Assembly: GCA_001803165.1 (NCBI GenBank)
Contig: MHAZ01000017.1
Span: forward strand, 372,001-436,000
Length of the DNA: 64,000 nt
Origin: Stygiobacter sp. RIFOXYC2_FULL_38_25
Lineage (GTDB): Bacteria; Bacteroidota; Ignavibacteria; Ignavibacteriales; Melioribacteraceae
Direction of reading: 5' to 3'
Shown: positions 27,087 through 36,853 of the stretch, one piece after another
How positions within the stretch are numbered: position 1 is the stretch's first letter
Layout: every line of letters starts with the position of its first letter
Notes under the pieces: model-generated
Databases searched by the model: none
What the model saw: only the letters and a program-made list of their open reading frames with translations
Told to the model about the DNA's origin: nothing
Position numbers and translations under genes: made by a program

Positions 27087-29180
27087 TTAATAACCGGCAA
27101 ATAAAGAAGTATATCTTTTCCGTGATTTCTTATTACCGATTGCAATTGTTAAAGCTTGTTTTGAACCGATAAGAATCATCATATCTTTTGCACGAGTCAC
27201 AGCAGTATATAATAAATTTCTTTGAAGCATTACATAGTGTGCCGTTGTTATTGGCATTACAACACATGGATATTCTGAACCTTGCGACTTGTGTACTGTT
27301 ATAGCATAAGATAGAGCAATATCGTCAAGCTCAGAAAATTGATAGGGGACAAGCTTGTTGCCAAACTCAACTTCAAGTTTCTGATTCTCATTGTCAATCT
27401 TTGTGATTATTCCAATATCGCCGTTGTAAATATCTTTATCATAATTGTTTCTTAACTGAATTACCTTATCTCCGAGCTTCAATAGCTTATCACCTCTGCT
27501 TAGGAAAATATCACTGTTATTCAGAATACTTTGCTGAACTGAGTTGAGATTATCTACTCCGGTTTCCCCCTTGTACATTGGTGTGAGAACTTGAATATCC
27601 TTTACCGGATCAAATCCATATTTCTCCGGCAACCTTTTTGTGCAGAGGTCAATAATCAGTTCCGGGATTTTAGCTGTATCTGCTTCGTGTATAAAGTAAA
27701 AATCGGATAAGGCTCCGTTTGAGAAGACCGGCAGTTCACCTTTATTTATTCTGTGAGCGTTGACTACTATTTGGCTTTCTTCTGCTTGCCGAAAAATTTT
27801 GGTTAACATTGCAGTAGGTATCTTCCCCGATTCTATCAGATCATGCAAAATATTGCCGCAGCCTACAGATGGTAGCTGGTCAACATCTCCGACTAAAATA
27901 AGTGTTGTTTCATTATCTAATGCGGCAAGCAAATGATGCATTAGTATTGTATCTATCATTGATACTTCATCAACAACTAAAAGGTCGGCATTAAGCGGTT
28001 CGTTTTCATTTACCATGAAGAAATTGTCTTTGGGATTATACTCAAGTAACCGGTGAATGGTTTTTGCCTCCATCCCAATTACTTCACTCATTCTCTTTGC
28101 GGCTCTTCCGGTAGGTGCCGCAAGCATAATTTTTTTTCCAAGCTGCTTGTGAGAATCAATGATGCCCTTTAGTGCTGTAGTTTTGCCGGTTCCGGGACCA
28201 CCGGTGAGTATCAGAATCTTATGTAGTAACGAATTGCGTATTGCTTCCAGCTGTTCTTCCGAATAAAAATCTGTTCTAAGTTTTATACTATCTAATTGTG
28301 CCTGCGATAGCTTGCAGCTAGTACTAAGTAGAACATTTATTTTATTCTCTATACTCCTTTCAGCATGATAATAGTAAGTGAGATAAATGTTATCGCCAAT
28401 TATTTTTATGAGTCCATCATCTTCCATTTCACGGAAGAATAAAAGCGAGTCAGATAAATCCACTTCTATAAGTTCGAAACATTTCTGCACTAATTCCTTA
28501 AGCGGTAGAAATACATGCCCATCATTTGCCGCGTTATTTAGCGAGTACAATATTCCGGATTTTAATCTGTATGGATGTTCATCGGTAAAGCCAACGCTCT
28601 TACCAATCTTATCGGCAGTTCTAAAACCTATTCCCCAAATGTCATAAGTTAATTGATATGGATTCTCTTGTACTTTCCGAATCGAGTTTCTGCCGTAAAC
28701 TTGAAATATCTTCATTGCATATGCTGGTGAAATATCGAAGGATTGCAGATAAATCATTACATCCTTTACAGCTTTTTGCTCGTCCCAAGACTTTTTTATT
28801 AATTCAAGTTTTTTCTTTCCAATTCCTTCAACTTCAAGAAGTCTGCTCGAATCATTATCTAGAATTTCCAGTGTTTCTTCATGAAATACTTCTACTATTT
28901 TTTCAGCTGTAGCCGGTCCTACCCCTTTAATTAATCCGGAACCCAAATATTTTATGATACCGTCGGTAGTGGTAGGAAGTACTATTGAGTAGGATTCTAC
29001 CTTAAACTGCTGTCCGAATTTTGGATGCGTCTCAAACTCGCCGGTTAGTTTTAGCTTTTCTCCAACCTTAATGTTGGATAGAATTCCTACTGCTTTCAAC
29101 CCATTAGATAAGGCAGCTACACTATAACCGTTAGTTTCGTTTCTATATATGAATGATTCTAAGATTGCTTCAATAATCAT
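27087..29180 (-). CDS. recD2: RecD2-like ATP-dependent DNA helicase
   Basis: Superfamily 1B 5'-3' helicase of the RecD/TraA (YrrC) type, found in bacteria without RecBCD and linked to DNA repair. 697 residues, slightly shorter than the usual 720-750. The N-terminal OB-like region (residues 1-70) and tandem helix-hairpin-helix region ('GLIKGVGPATAEKIVEVF', 'LEVEGIGKKKLELI') are the RecD2 hallmark. Walker A is GGPGTGKT at residues 327-334, followed by 'APTGRAAKRM' and the Walker B region 'LLVVDEVSMID'. 'LVGDVDQLPSVGCGNILHD', 'IFRQ', and the C-terminal 'ITVHKSQGSEY' and 'LLYTAVTRAKD' complete motifs III-VI. It is convergent with the cassette region and stands alone. Confidence 0.94.
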   Translation of the reverse strand: MIIEAILESFIYRNETNGYSVAALSNGLKAVGILSNIKVGEKLKLTGEFETHPKFGQQFKVESYSIVLPTTTDGIIKYLGSGLIKGVGPATAEKIVEVFHEETLEILDNDSSRLLEVEGIGKKKLELIKKSWDEQKAVKDVMIYLQSFDISPAYAMKIFQVYGRNSIRKVQENPYQLTYDIWGIGFRTADKIGKSVGFTDEHPYRLKSGILYSLNNAANDGHVFLPLKELVQKCFELIEVDLSDSLLFFREMEDDGLIKIIGDNIYLTYYYHAERSIENKINVLLSTSCKLSQAQLDSIKLRTDFYSEEQLEAIRNSLLHKILILTGGPGTGKTTALKGIIDSHKQLGKKIMLAAPTGRAAKRMSEVIGMEAKTIHRLLEYNPKDNFFMVNENEPLNADLLVVDEVSMIDTILMHHLLAALDNETTLILVGDVDQLPSVGCGNILHDLIESGKIPTAMLTKIFRQAEESQIVVNAHRINKGELPVFSNGALSDFYFIHEADTAKIPELIIDLCTKRLPEKYGFDPVKDIQVLTPMYKGETGVDNLNSVQQSILNNSDIFLSRGDKLLKLGDKVIQLRNNYDKDIYNGDIGIITKIDNENQKLEVEFGNKLVPYQFSELDDIALSYAITVHKSQGSEYPCVVMPITTAHYVMLQRNLLYTAVTRAKDMMILIGSKQALTIAIGNKKSRKRYTSLFAGY

Positions 29181-29402
29181 TTAACAACTTTTAGGATTAA
29201 ATATTAATGGGAAAGATAATCAAGGAACTGAAGAGAAACGAAATAAGAGTTGTCCAATTATTTATTAGTATCAAAGGCTAATCGATCATCCGCAAAAAAG
29301 TAAAACATCTAATCCGCTGTTCATCGTCAAATTTTAGTCTTGTAACCGGTTGTGTAAATTAAAATTCGAGGACACAAAAAGTTTCACTAGAATAATTTTT
29401 TC

Positions 29403-29422
29403 GGGTTTGATTAATCAAACCC
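29403..29422. repeat. Perfect 20-base intergenic palindrome
   Basis: GGGTTTGATTAATCAAACCC is fully self-complementary and is followed by CCTAC. Self-complementary GGG..TTGATTAATCAA..CCC elements with a CCTAC flank resemble REP-type intergenic palindromes. It lies between the divergent helicase and GntR genes, about 190 bases before the promoter, so an operator role is less likely than a repeat element. Confidence 0.5.
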
Positions 29423-29613
29423 CTACCACTACGTTCACTTTCTCTATTCCGGCAATTCTTTATCTAGCCATAAATATTCTTGCTTTGCCGAATTACTCTT
29501 AGGTCACTCACTATTTTCGGTTATCTATATTATGGCGCAACGATCTTTTTCTTTTTCTCCCTCCGTTACCTTATTCACAGTGCAATGCGCCGACACTTTA
29601 AATTATTTTTGAG

Positions 29614-29643
29614 TTGACAGAAACTTCCTTTTTATCATATATT
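29614..29643 (+). promoter_or_regulatory. Sigma-70-like promoter for the GntR-family regulator
   Basis: TTGACA (29614-29619) is separated by 18 bases from TATATT (29638-29643), a close match to the primary-sigma consensus and about 80 bases before the gene start. Bacteroidota-type promoters often differ, so activity in the host is inferred. Confidence 0.5.
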
Positions 29644-29655
29644 ATGTATGACATA
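29643..29655. promoter_or_regulatory. Candidate FadR/GntR operator (autoregulation)
   Basis: TATGT-ATG-ACATA is an inverted repeat with a 3-base centre and the GT...AC core typical of FadR-subfamily GntR operators. It overlaps the last base of the -10 element and the expected transcription start, a position that fits repression. The link to the regulator encoded 67 bases downstream is inference. Confidence 0.45.
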
Positions 29656-29721
29656 TAACGTATTCTATGTTACAAATTTGATTGATTTGGACTTAAAATC
29701 AAACTAAACGGGAAAGAAAAA

Positions 29722-30471
29722 ATGTTTACTCCAGTCGGAAACAAAGAATTACTAAGTATTCGCGTTGCAGATGAGATTGAGGACGCAATCCACACTGGCA
29801 AAATTCAAATCGGGGCAAAGCTTCCTTCTGAATTTGAGCTGTGTGGACAATTTGGTGTCAGTCGTACTGCTGTGCGGGAAGCACTTAGAATGTTAAGTGC
29901 AAAAGGAATGATATCAATCGAAAAAGGAAGAGGCATTTTTGTGAGGGGACTAACCTCTAAAAATGTAACCGATCCCATGCACAGTTATCTTAAAACAAAA
30001 GTTGGCGCATCATACATTATAGATATAATTGAAGCAAGGCAATTTATGGAGCCGGAAATTGCCCGGGTTGCCGCATCAAGCCGTAACGATGGTGATCTGG
30101 AAAAACTCCGTAAAGACATTGAAGCTATGAAAGCTTTCGTTGGGGAACCGGCAGACTGGGCACGGCTCGATATGAATTTTCATCTTAACATCGCACACGC
30201 CACTCAAAACAATCTACTTCCTTTAATGCTTAAGCCGGTTTTTAGATTAATGCCGGAGATAAAATCCAAAATCATGTCGGATGTTCCTGAAGCCAGAGAA
30301 TCTGCTATTATATGGCACTCCAAGATTTTGCAAGCAATTGTAAATGGAGATCCTGAGCAGGCATACAGTGAAATGAAGCAGCACTTAGTTATTGCCAGAG
30401 AACATGCCGAGAGAATGATGAAAGTTGAAGGAATGATAGATACAAGCGAGCCAAAGAAAAACACTAACTGA
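29722..30471 (+). CDS. GntR-family transcriptional regulator (FadR subfamily, FCD domain)
   Basis: 249 residues. The N-terminal winged helix (about residues 8-75) shows 'SRTAVREALRMLSAKGMISIEKGRGIFV', the GntR recognition helix and wing. The C-terminal FCD helical domain (about 95-225) begins 'IIEARQFMEPEIARVAA' and contains 'DMNFHLNIAHATQN' and 'HSKILQAIVNGDPEQA', with the Asp and His residues used for metal/ligand binding. FadR-type regulators commonly sense sugar acids. It lies just before the alginate/uronate locus on the same strand, so a uronate breakdown product (such as KDG or DEH) is a plausible effector, though this is inferred. The upstream palindrome suggests autoregulation. Confidence 0.85.
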   Translation: MFTPVGNKELLSIRVADEIEDAIHTGKIQIGAKLPSEFELCGQFGVSRTAVREALRMLSAKGMISIEKGRGIFVRGLTSKNVTDPMHSYLKTKVGASYIIDIIEARQFMEPEIARVAASSRNDGDLEKLRKDIEAMKAFVGEPADWARLDMNFHLNIAHATQNNLLPLMLKPVFRLMPEIKSKIMSDVPEARESAIIWHSKILQAIVNGDPEQAYSEMKQHLVIAREHAERMMKVEGMIDTSEPKKNTN

Positions 30472-30607
30472 TCAGCAAAAAATAGATTTAGTTCTAGTAA
30501 GAAGGAAAAGCAAAAAAACTAAATACAACTGTACTTAATAGGCGTAACCAGATTTGTACCGGACTCCAACTATTAAAGTAAGTAGAGGAACGAAACTTAA
30601 AAGGATT

Positions 30608-30646
30608 GAAATGTCCGTAAAACATTTCTCAATTGAAAGATTTCAA
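30608..30646 (+). promoter_or_regulatory. Two inverted repeats before the TonB-dependent receptor gene
   Basis: GAAATGT (30608-30614) is repeated inverted as ACATTTC (30622-30628). Directly downstream TTGAAAGATTTCAA (30633-30646) is a second near-perfect palindrome. Both lie within the 65 bases before the start at 30672. They could be operator sites or leader hairpins; the sequence does not decide. Confidence 0.35.
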
Positions 30647-30671
30647 ATGCAATATTAGGAGTAAATCACTA

Positions 30672-33545
30672 ATGAGAAAATCATTCTTATTCGTTTACCT
30701 ATTAATTCTTCTGACCGTTCACGTTAGTTTAGTTTTTGCCGGTGAGACAGGAAAGATAGCAGGCAAAGCAATCGATAAGGGAACCAAAGAGCCACTCTTT
30801 GGCGCCACGATTGTAGTTGTTTCCAAATGGGAAGATGGTGTGGAGAAGAAAGTTACCGAAATGCGTGGCGCATTAACTGACGGGGAAGGTGAATACTTCA
30901 TCCTTAATGTTGCGCCCGGAGTTTACAGTGTTAAAGCTTCTTACATCGGTTACCGGAACGAAATAATTACACAGGTTAGAGTTGATGTTGATAAAACGAC
31001 TGTGGTTCATTTCGCCTTAGACTCTGAAGCAATTGAAGGACGGGAAGTTGTTGTTACTGCTTTTAGTCCTAAGACAGTTGAAAGAGATATTACTGCAACA
31101 AAGCAAGTTTATAATGTTGCAGATGTGCAGAATATAGCCGGCGTTGCATCACTATCAGATATTCTTGAGCTGCAAGCAGATGTTGTTGATGACCACTTCC
31201 GCGGCGGTAGAGTTGGTGAATCACTTTATCTAATAGGCGGCGGCTCTATTGTTAATCCGTTAAATAATTCTCGTGCATTTTCTCCAATCGTAACCGGACT
31301 TCAACAAGTAGAAGTTTACACTTCGGGATTTAGTGCTGAGTATGGTAATGCACAATCCGGCGTTGTTAATATGGTTGCTCGTGAAGGTGGCGAAACGTGG
31401 GAAACAAGAATGGAAGGTTCAACTACTCCTCCATACTACAAATCTTTTGGCGGTTCTGTTTATTCTCCCGATAATCTTGATTTCTATAGGATGCTTCAAG
31501 ATACAAAGACCTGGCTAATGGAAAATCCAACCCAGCCCGGAAGAAGTTTATTTGATCTTGGTTATTCATTCGGAAGTGTTTATTTGCTTCCTACAAGAAC
31601 AACATTAAAAGATTCTCTTTACATCGCGCGGCTTGGGCAGATTGGATTCTTGACATCTATTAGAGACGTTGGGTTAGAATACAACAATACATTTGATACA
31701 AGATTGGATTTTACTACAGGCGGACCAATCGCGAAAAATTTAAAAGTATTTTTAGCAGCCAGGCAAAATATAGGTCACCCGGTTGTTCCAACAACTAATC
31801 CGGATATTTCCCGACAGATTATGAGCAATTTAACTTTTGAGCCAAGCACAGAAGATAAATTCAAATTCCGTTTTGTTTTGGATTCTCAATCGCAAAATAT
31901 TTTATCAAGCAACTGGCTTCGCTGGATCTTCGACCGCACATTCGGCATCACGCAATCAGCTCAAGTTACAAAGCAGTATGGTCTGGATTGGAACCATGTT
32001 TTCAGTCCATCAACAATAATGGAAGTAAAGTTTAACATGCTCAATGTTAAGAATGAAGAACGCGTTGAGCTGCTTCGCGACGGCGAATTTCTTGAAAAGT
32101 ATAGCAACAAAACAAATTGGGTTTACTATCAAGGTCCGGCTAACTATTATGTTGGCAGACCAAACGATGACCGGGGCGATCAAAAAGTAACTACTTATGA
32201 TTTTCACGGAAACATTACCAGCCAGATTAACAAGAGCAATCTTGTAAAAGCCGGTTTGCAGTTAGCTTATTATGATATAGATGTTAACCGCGATATGAAT
32301 ATTGTAGATGCGGGCAGTTACAGAAAAGTTCTGTTCCGTGCATTTCCGTACGAGGGCGGTGCTTACATCCAAGATAAAATGGAGTTTGAAGGATTCATAG
32401 CAAACATTGGTTTGAGATACGATTTCTACAATATGAATGTGGAATATTTTGCGGATGAGTTTTCACCTCTGCGTAATCCAAATTACGATCCTTCCAAACC
32501 ATATTTGGAAAGAGGCTTGTATTACGACCGCGAAGTAGCTAAGAAAGATAAGACAGAACTCTTCAGCAGAATTCAACCGAGAGTTGGTATTTCTTTCCCG
32601 GTTTCAGAAACATCGGTTTTCCATTTGAACTACGGTACGTTTACTCAGCGTCCATCATTTAACCAGGTTTTCTATAATCAGATTACAAGCTTCAATGAAA
32701 TACAAATTCTCGGCAACCCGAGATTAAAACCGGAAAACACGAAAGCTTACGATGTTGGTTTGGTTAACGCATTTCCATATGGTTTGAAACTTGATGTTAG
32801 CGCTTACTACAAAGATGTAACCAACTTAATTGAAACCGCTTATTATTATGATGAACAGCAGTCAGTTTATCAAACATACAGAAACAGAGACTATGCAGAC
32901 ATTAAAGGATTTCATGTTAGTGTTGAAAAAGCCGAAGGACAATTGCGCGGTTATGTGCGTTACAATTATGAAGCAGCAAAAGGAAAAAGCAGTAACGATT
33001 TGAACGCACCGGTTACCTACTTTGAAAAACCGGCTGAAGGACAAGAAGCTATTGACTTGCCGGAACCGGAAGATGTTTATCTCGATTACGATAGAACACA
33101 CAAAGCCGTTTTTAATGTGAGATACAAAACTGTTAAGCAAGAAGGTTTCAGCATAGGAGATATTCATCCTCTTGAAAACGTTAGTATCAGTTTAACGATG
33201 AAAGTTTATACCGGAAGACCCTACACTTGGGATGTTAGCGGACAAGGTCTAAAGTATAACAAACGTACACCAACCGAAACAGATTTACGAATGAGAATCG
33301 AAAAAACTCTTAGAGTAGGTAAGACAAACATGACAATCTACGGCGAGGGATTTAATCTTCTGAATACACAAGTATATAGCTACTCAAGAACATTTAATGA
33401 TGAAAGAAACACACCGAAGTATGAGCTGGACAGAAGCAATGTTCTTACTTATGATGAATATGCGCCGTTTGTTACAAGTCAGGAAATTTATTTGCTAAAT
33501 AATCAGCCGAGATATTTCCGCTTCGGTGTAATCCTAAATTTTTAA
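30672..33545 (+). CDS. TonB-dependent receptor with carboxypeptidase-regulatory-like domain
   Basis: Outer-membrane active transporter, probably for alginate oligosaccharides given its locus. The start at 30672 gives a clean signal peptide (MRKSFLFVYLLILLTVHVSL) with AGGAG 10 bases upstream; a TTG at 30633 would be an unlikely extension. About 957 residues: CarboxypepD_reg-like beta-sandwich (about residues 30-115, 'GKIAGKAIDKGTKEPLFGAT', 'VAPGVYSVKASYIGYR'), plug domain ('SLSDILELQADVV', 'VEVYTSGFSAEYGNAQSGVVN'), then a long beta-barrel. It ends 'RYFRFGVILNF', a typical aromatic-terminated last strand. SusC-like in architecture, but no SusD gene follows. A T9SS-sorted protein gene begins 40 bases downstream. 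Confidence 0.9.
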   Translation: MRKSFLFVYLLILLTVHVSLVFAGETGKIAGKAIDKGTKEPLFGATIVVVSKWEDGVEKKVTEMRGALTDGEGEYFILNVAPGVYSVKASYIGYRNEIITQVRVDVDKTTVVHFALDSEAIEGREVVVTAFSPKTVERDITATKQVYNVADVQNIAGVASLSDILELQADVVDDHFRGGRVGESLYLIGGGSIVNPLNNSRAFSPIVTGLQQVEVYTSGFSAEYGNAQSGVVNMVAREGGETWETRMEGSTTPPYYKSFGGSVYSPDNLDFYRMLQDTKTWLMENPTQPGRSLFDLGYSFGSVYLLPTRTTLKDSLYIARLGQIGFLTSIRDVGLEYNNTFDTRLDFTTGGPIAKNLKVFLAARQNIGHPVVPTTNPDISRQIMSNLTFEPSTEDKFKFRFVLDSQSQNILSSNWLRWIFDRTFGITQSAQVTKQYGLDWNHVFSPSTIMEVKFNMLNVKNEERVELLRDGEFLEKYSNKTNWVYYQGPANYYVGRPNDDRGDQKVTTYDFHGNITSQINKSNLVKAGLQLAYYDIDVNRDMNIVDAGSYRKVLFRAFPYEGGAYIQDKMEFEGFIANIGLRYDFYNMNVEYFADEFSPLRNPNYDPSKPYLERGLYYDREVAKKDKTELFSRIQPRVGISFPVSETSVFHLNYGTFTQRPSFNQVFYNQITSFNEIQILGNPRLKPENTKAYDVGLVNAFPYGLKLDVSAYYKDVTNLIETAYYYDEQQSVYQTYRNRDYADIKGFHVSVEKAEGQLRGYVRYNYEAAKGKSSNDLNAPVTYFEKPAEGQEAIDLPEPEDVYLDYDRTHKAVFNVRYKTVKQEGFSIGDIHPLENVSISLTMKVYTGRPYTWDVSGQGLKYNKRTPTETDLRMRIEKTLRVGKTNMTIYGEGFNLLNTQVYSYSRTFNDERNTPKYELDRSNVLTYDEYAPFVTSQEIYLLNNQPRYFRFGVILNF

Positions 33546-33585
33546 CATCTGAAAATAATTTGTGTTTATAAACGGAGAAAAGTTT

Positions 33586-35823
33586 ATGACAAGAAATAAG
33601 TTCTACAAAGTTTTTTCGATGCTCGTTTTGCTGCTACCGGCTTACGGTTCATTATCTCTTGCACAGATAAGAGAATACCGGATTCACAGCAGAGGAATGC
33701 TGCACGAAACAGTTTTCAACACAGGAGAGATTGGACGCGCCTGGATGACGGGCGAGTCTGGAAACAAAACAAGTGTACCTTTATTTGAATGGCCCGCACG
33801 CTCTGCAAATGTTGTTGACGGATTAGAATACAGCGGGCAGCATAACATCATTGGTGCCGGTGTTTACATTGCGGCAAACTTTGACGGAATGCCTGGAAAA
33901 GATAAACGCATTTTCTCTTTCTGCGGAGGTATCGGAGCGTCTTCACCGGAAGTAACCTTTGGACGCTGGGTTTTTCCTCTGAACATAGAAAGAAAGGAAA
34001 ACTTTCCTGTGTTAGCTAATGGTTCGCTAAATCCAAATTACAATCCGGATGAAGCAGAGGAGATCATTACATCATCATGGGCTACTTCTATTGGAATTAC
34101 TGTTACAAGAACTTCACGCGCGTGGAGCTATCCTGATTACGATGACATGATTATTTATGAATATGAATTTGAATACACCGGCGATACCGACGGCAATCCT
34201 GCTACAATTGAGCAGACCAAAACCTTGAAAGATGCTATGATTTGTTTCAACTATGGTTTTGGTCCTTCTATGTACGGCTATCAAAGAACTTACCAGACTT
34301 GGAAATATGATGGCGGTTTGTACCGCGGCGATCAAAGAGGGTATTGGGATTCGGATTATTGGCTTAGCTTTAATATGGATGTTCAAACAAATCTAAATGT
34401 AGATTTAGCCGGAAAGCCGGAACCGAATAAAGCTTTGTTCCTTCAGAACGCACGTACCGGAGAAAATGGCGGAGGCTTATTGAGCCCACAAGCACCCGGT
34501 TATGCTATGCTTTATTACGATCTGAACCATCTTGCAATTGTTGATCCATTAGATCCAGCGAGAAATGAAAGTGAAGCAGTATCGATTTTAAGAAGCTATA
34601 ACGGTGAATACTATGAATTAGATGAGCAGGGAAGATTCAAACAACCTTGGTCAAATAAAATTAGTACCGGCAACACAAACTCGGTTAAAATGATGAATCA
34701 GTTTTTTAATCCCGATAACAGATACAGCGGAGTTTACGCGGCTAATAGTACAACATGGCCGGAGGTTCCTCATAACGATCCTCGTTGGTATGGCAGAGGG
34801 GCTTATCCTTACAGACAAAGTGCAGATGCGGGGCAGAAAAATTTTGTAACGGGTCCTTATACTTTGAAGCATGGCGATAAATTGAAATTTGCATATGCAG
34901 AAGTTTGCGGATACGGTGCAGAACCCGGAAAAAGAATTGAAGGCGGACAAACATTGAAGCAATGGGCTCCTACTCAATCATGGGACAGAAAAGTTGTAAT
35001 TGATGGAGAAGTTATGACCGAGCATTATCTAACTGATTTCGGTTATCCCGATTATGTTAATTCAAATGTAAGAACAGTTACACAAGTTGCACGCAAAGCA
35101 TTTACTGCATACTTAGGGCAAGAACCGGTTGTACCTACATGGCCGGAAAGTAACCCGAGCAAAGGAAGTTATAAAATACCGATCCCGGTTCCTGCACCGG
35201 CAATCGAGCTTGCTAATACTGCTCTCGGTGATGTGAAAATTAATTGGAATCGTGAAGTAGAAAAGTTTACTCATCCAAGATTGATGGGACCACTTAGCAA
35301 ATTCAGAGTTTACAGAAGTAAAGCGGGAATGGGTCCTTGGAAAATGATTGGCGAAGTTGTTTCGGGAAAAGTAAACAATTCAAACATTTATGAACTGCTT
35401 GATACCGATACCGATTTCAAGATTGGAGAATCCCGCTACTACGCTGTTACTTCTGTTGATGCGAATGGTAACGAAAGTGGTAAGACAAACATTATCAAGT
35501 TTGCAAAGAATGTTGGTTCGGTAGATAAACTTGGAAAAGTTTATGCAGTGCCAAATCCTTTCGTACAGAAATCGGGCTTCCAAGGTACCGGAGACGTTAC
35601 AGATAAGATTGGTTTTTATGGCTTACCCAAAAAATGCACAATCAGAGTTTTTTCGTATTCGGGTCAGCTTGTGGAAACTATTGAACATGACACACCGCTT
35701 TATTCAACAGAGTGGTTTCAGACTACAAAGAACGGACAGGAGATTGCTTCCGGAGTTTATTTCTTTGTTGTAACAACACCGGAAGGAGAAAAGACAACCG
35801 GAAAATTCATCGTTATTAAATAA
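33586..35823 (+). CDS. Large secreted protein with T9SS-type C-terminal domain, partner of the TonB receptor
   Basis: I do not recognise the main domain. The start at 33586 is chosen (GGAG upstream; a GTG at 33562 is the alternative) and gives a signal peptide ending near 'LSLAQ'. About 745 residues. The body is aromatic-rich, with many Tyr/Trp ('SMYGYQRTYQTWKYDGG', 'HNDPRWYGRGAYPYR'), and a fibronectin-like segment precedes the end. The C-terminus 'VYAVPNPFVQ' through 'ASGVYFFVVTTPEGEKTTGKFIVIK' is a T9SS type A sorting domain, so surface export is expected. It lies between the TonB-dependent receptor and a PorV-like protein. It may fill the SusD-like glycan-binding role missing here, but that is a hypothesis. 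Confidence 0.65.
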   Translation: MTRNKFYKVFSMLVLLLPAYGSLSLAQIREYRIHSRGMLHETVFNTGEIGRAWMTGESGNKTSVPLFEWPARSANVVDGLEYSGQHNIIGAGVYIAANFDGMPGKDKRIFSFCGGIGASSPEVTFGRWVFPLNIERKENFPVLANGSLNPNYNPDEAEEIITSSWATSIGITVTRTSRAWSYPDYDDMIIYEYEFEYTGDTDGNPATIEQTKTLKDAMICFNYGFGPSMYGYQRTYQTWKYDGGLYRGDQRGYWDSDYWLSFNMDVQTNLNVDLAGKPEPNKALFLQNARTGENGGGLLSPQAPGYAMLYYDLNHLAIVDPLDPARNESEAVSILRSYNGEYYELDEQGRFKQPWSNKISTGNTNSVKMMNQFFNPDNRYSGVYAANSTTWPEVPHNDPRWYGRGAYPYRQSADAGQKNFVTGPYTLKHGDKLKFAYAEVCGYGAEPGKRIEGGQTLKQWAPTQSWDRKVVIDGEVMTEHYLTDFGYPDYVNSNVRTVTQVARKAFTAYLGQEPVVPTWPESNPSKGSYKIPIPVPAPAIELANTALGDVKINWNREVEKFTHPRLMGPLSKFRVYRSKAGMGPWKMIGEVVSGKVNNSNIYELLDTDTDFKIGESRYYAVTSVDANGNESGKTNIIKFAKNVGSVDKLGKVYAVPNPFVQKSGFQGTGDVTDKIGFYGLPKKCTIRVFSYSGQLVETIEHDTPLYSTEWFQTTKNGQEIASGVYFFVVTTPEGEKTTGKFIVIK

Positions 35824-35846
35824 ATATCTTGTTGAGAGGTATGATA

Positions 35847-36824
35847 ATGAAATTAATTAGAAAAGAGTTTTTAGTTATAGCTCTGGTGATCTTTGCGGTG
35901 GCGATAAAAATTAGCGCATTTGAAAAAGTTGGAACAACATCGTTTCAATTTCTAAAAGTTATTCCCGGAGCACGAGCAAATGCATTATCCGGAGCTTTCA
36001 GTACACTCGCCAATAATTCCGAATCGGTATTTTGGAACCCTGCCGGGTTAGCACGTGTAGCGAATTATGATTTCTCATTCGGCTATGTTGATTGGTTTAT
36101 GGATGTAAAACATTTCTCATTTTCAGCCGCATATAACATGGGCGATATCGGCACAATAGGATTCTTGGGTGTGCTCTCAGATGTTGGTGAAATTGAAGTA
36201 ACAAGTGTAGATCGGCTTGGATTTGTAAATGGTGTTTACAATCCCGGTTTAACGGGAGAAATTATTAATCCAAGTTCTCTGGTACTTGGAGTTTCTTACG
36301 CGAAGAATGTTACTGATAAGTTTGCTTTTGGAGTAACTGTAAAATATGCTTATGAAAATTTGGTTTATAAAAAAGCCGGCGCGTTAATTTTTGACGGTGG
36401 TTTAACATTCAACACCGGATTCAAATCAATTATTCTTGGTGCTGCGGTTCGCCACTTTGGGCAAGAAGTAAAATTCATTGATAAAAGTTATCCGCTTCCG
36501 CAAACATTTAACATAGGAATCTCTTCCTATTTGATTTCACCGGATGATCCGCTCATTACATCAATTGGCGATCAGAGATTGCTTCTTTCCTATGATATGA
36601 TTCAGCCGAGAGATTACGATCAGATGCATAGTGTTGGAATGGAATACAGCTTTAAGGAAATGCTTTTCTTGCGCGGCGGTTATACTTTCAACAGCGATCA
36701 AGAAGGGATTTCTGCCGGTGTTGGTGTTAAGTACTCAAGGTATAGACTCGATTACTCATTTAACGATCACGGTGAATTCTTGGATTCCGTTCACAGATTA
36801 ACCATCGGTTTGGAAATAAACTAA
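35847..36824 (+). CDS. PorV/PorQ-family outer-membrane protein
   Basis: About 325 residues, signal peptide then an OmpP1-like beta-barrel. The opening 'VGTTSFQFLKVIPGARANALSGAFSTLANNSESVFWNPAGLARV' (read in parts) is the PorV/UPF0164 signature: 'GARA..LGGA' followed by 'WNPAGLA'. PorV proteins shuttle T9SS cargo to the surface. Here, directly after a T9SS-sorted protein, it is probably a locus-dedicated partner. The start at 35847 is favoured by GAGAGG about 7 bases upstream; 35829 (TTG) and 35841 are alternatives. The protein ends in 'RLTIGLEIN', a barrel-like last strand. Confidence 0.78.
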   Translation: MKLIRKEFLVIALVIFAVAIKISAFEKVGTTSFQFLKVIPGARANALSGAFSTLANNSESVFWNPAGLARVANYDFSFGYVDWFMDVKHFSFSAAYNMGDIGTIGFLGVLSDVGEIEVTSVDRLGFVNGVYNPGLTGEIINPSSLVLGVSYAKNVTDKFAFGVTVKYAYENLVYKKAGALIFDGGLTFNTGFKSIILGAAVRHFGQEVKFIDKSYPLPQTFNIGISSYLISPDDPLITSIGDQRLLLSYDMIQPRDYDQMHSVGMEYSFKEMLFLRGGYTFNSDQEGISAGVGVKYSRYRLDYSFNDHGEFLDSVHRLTIGLEIN

Positions 36825-36853
36825 AAGTGAATACTTATTAGGAGCATTTAAAC

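Larger units (their letters stand above)
29181..29721. other. Noncoding gap of about 540 bases with palindrome and promoter
   Basis: No gene is supported. The gap contains a perfect 20-base palindrome (29403-29422) and, near its right end, a sigma-70-like promoter and an overlapping operator-like repeat for the GntR-family gene at 29722. These are listed separately. Confidence 0.6.
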
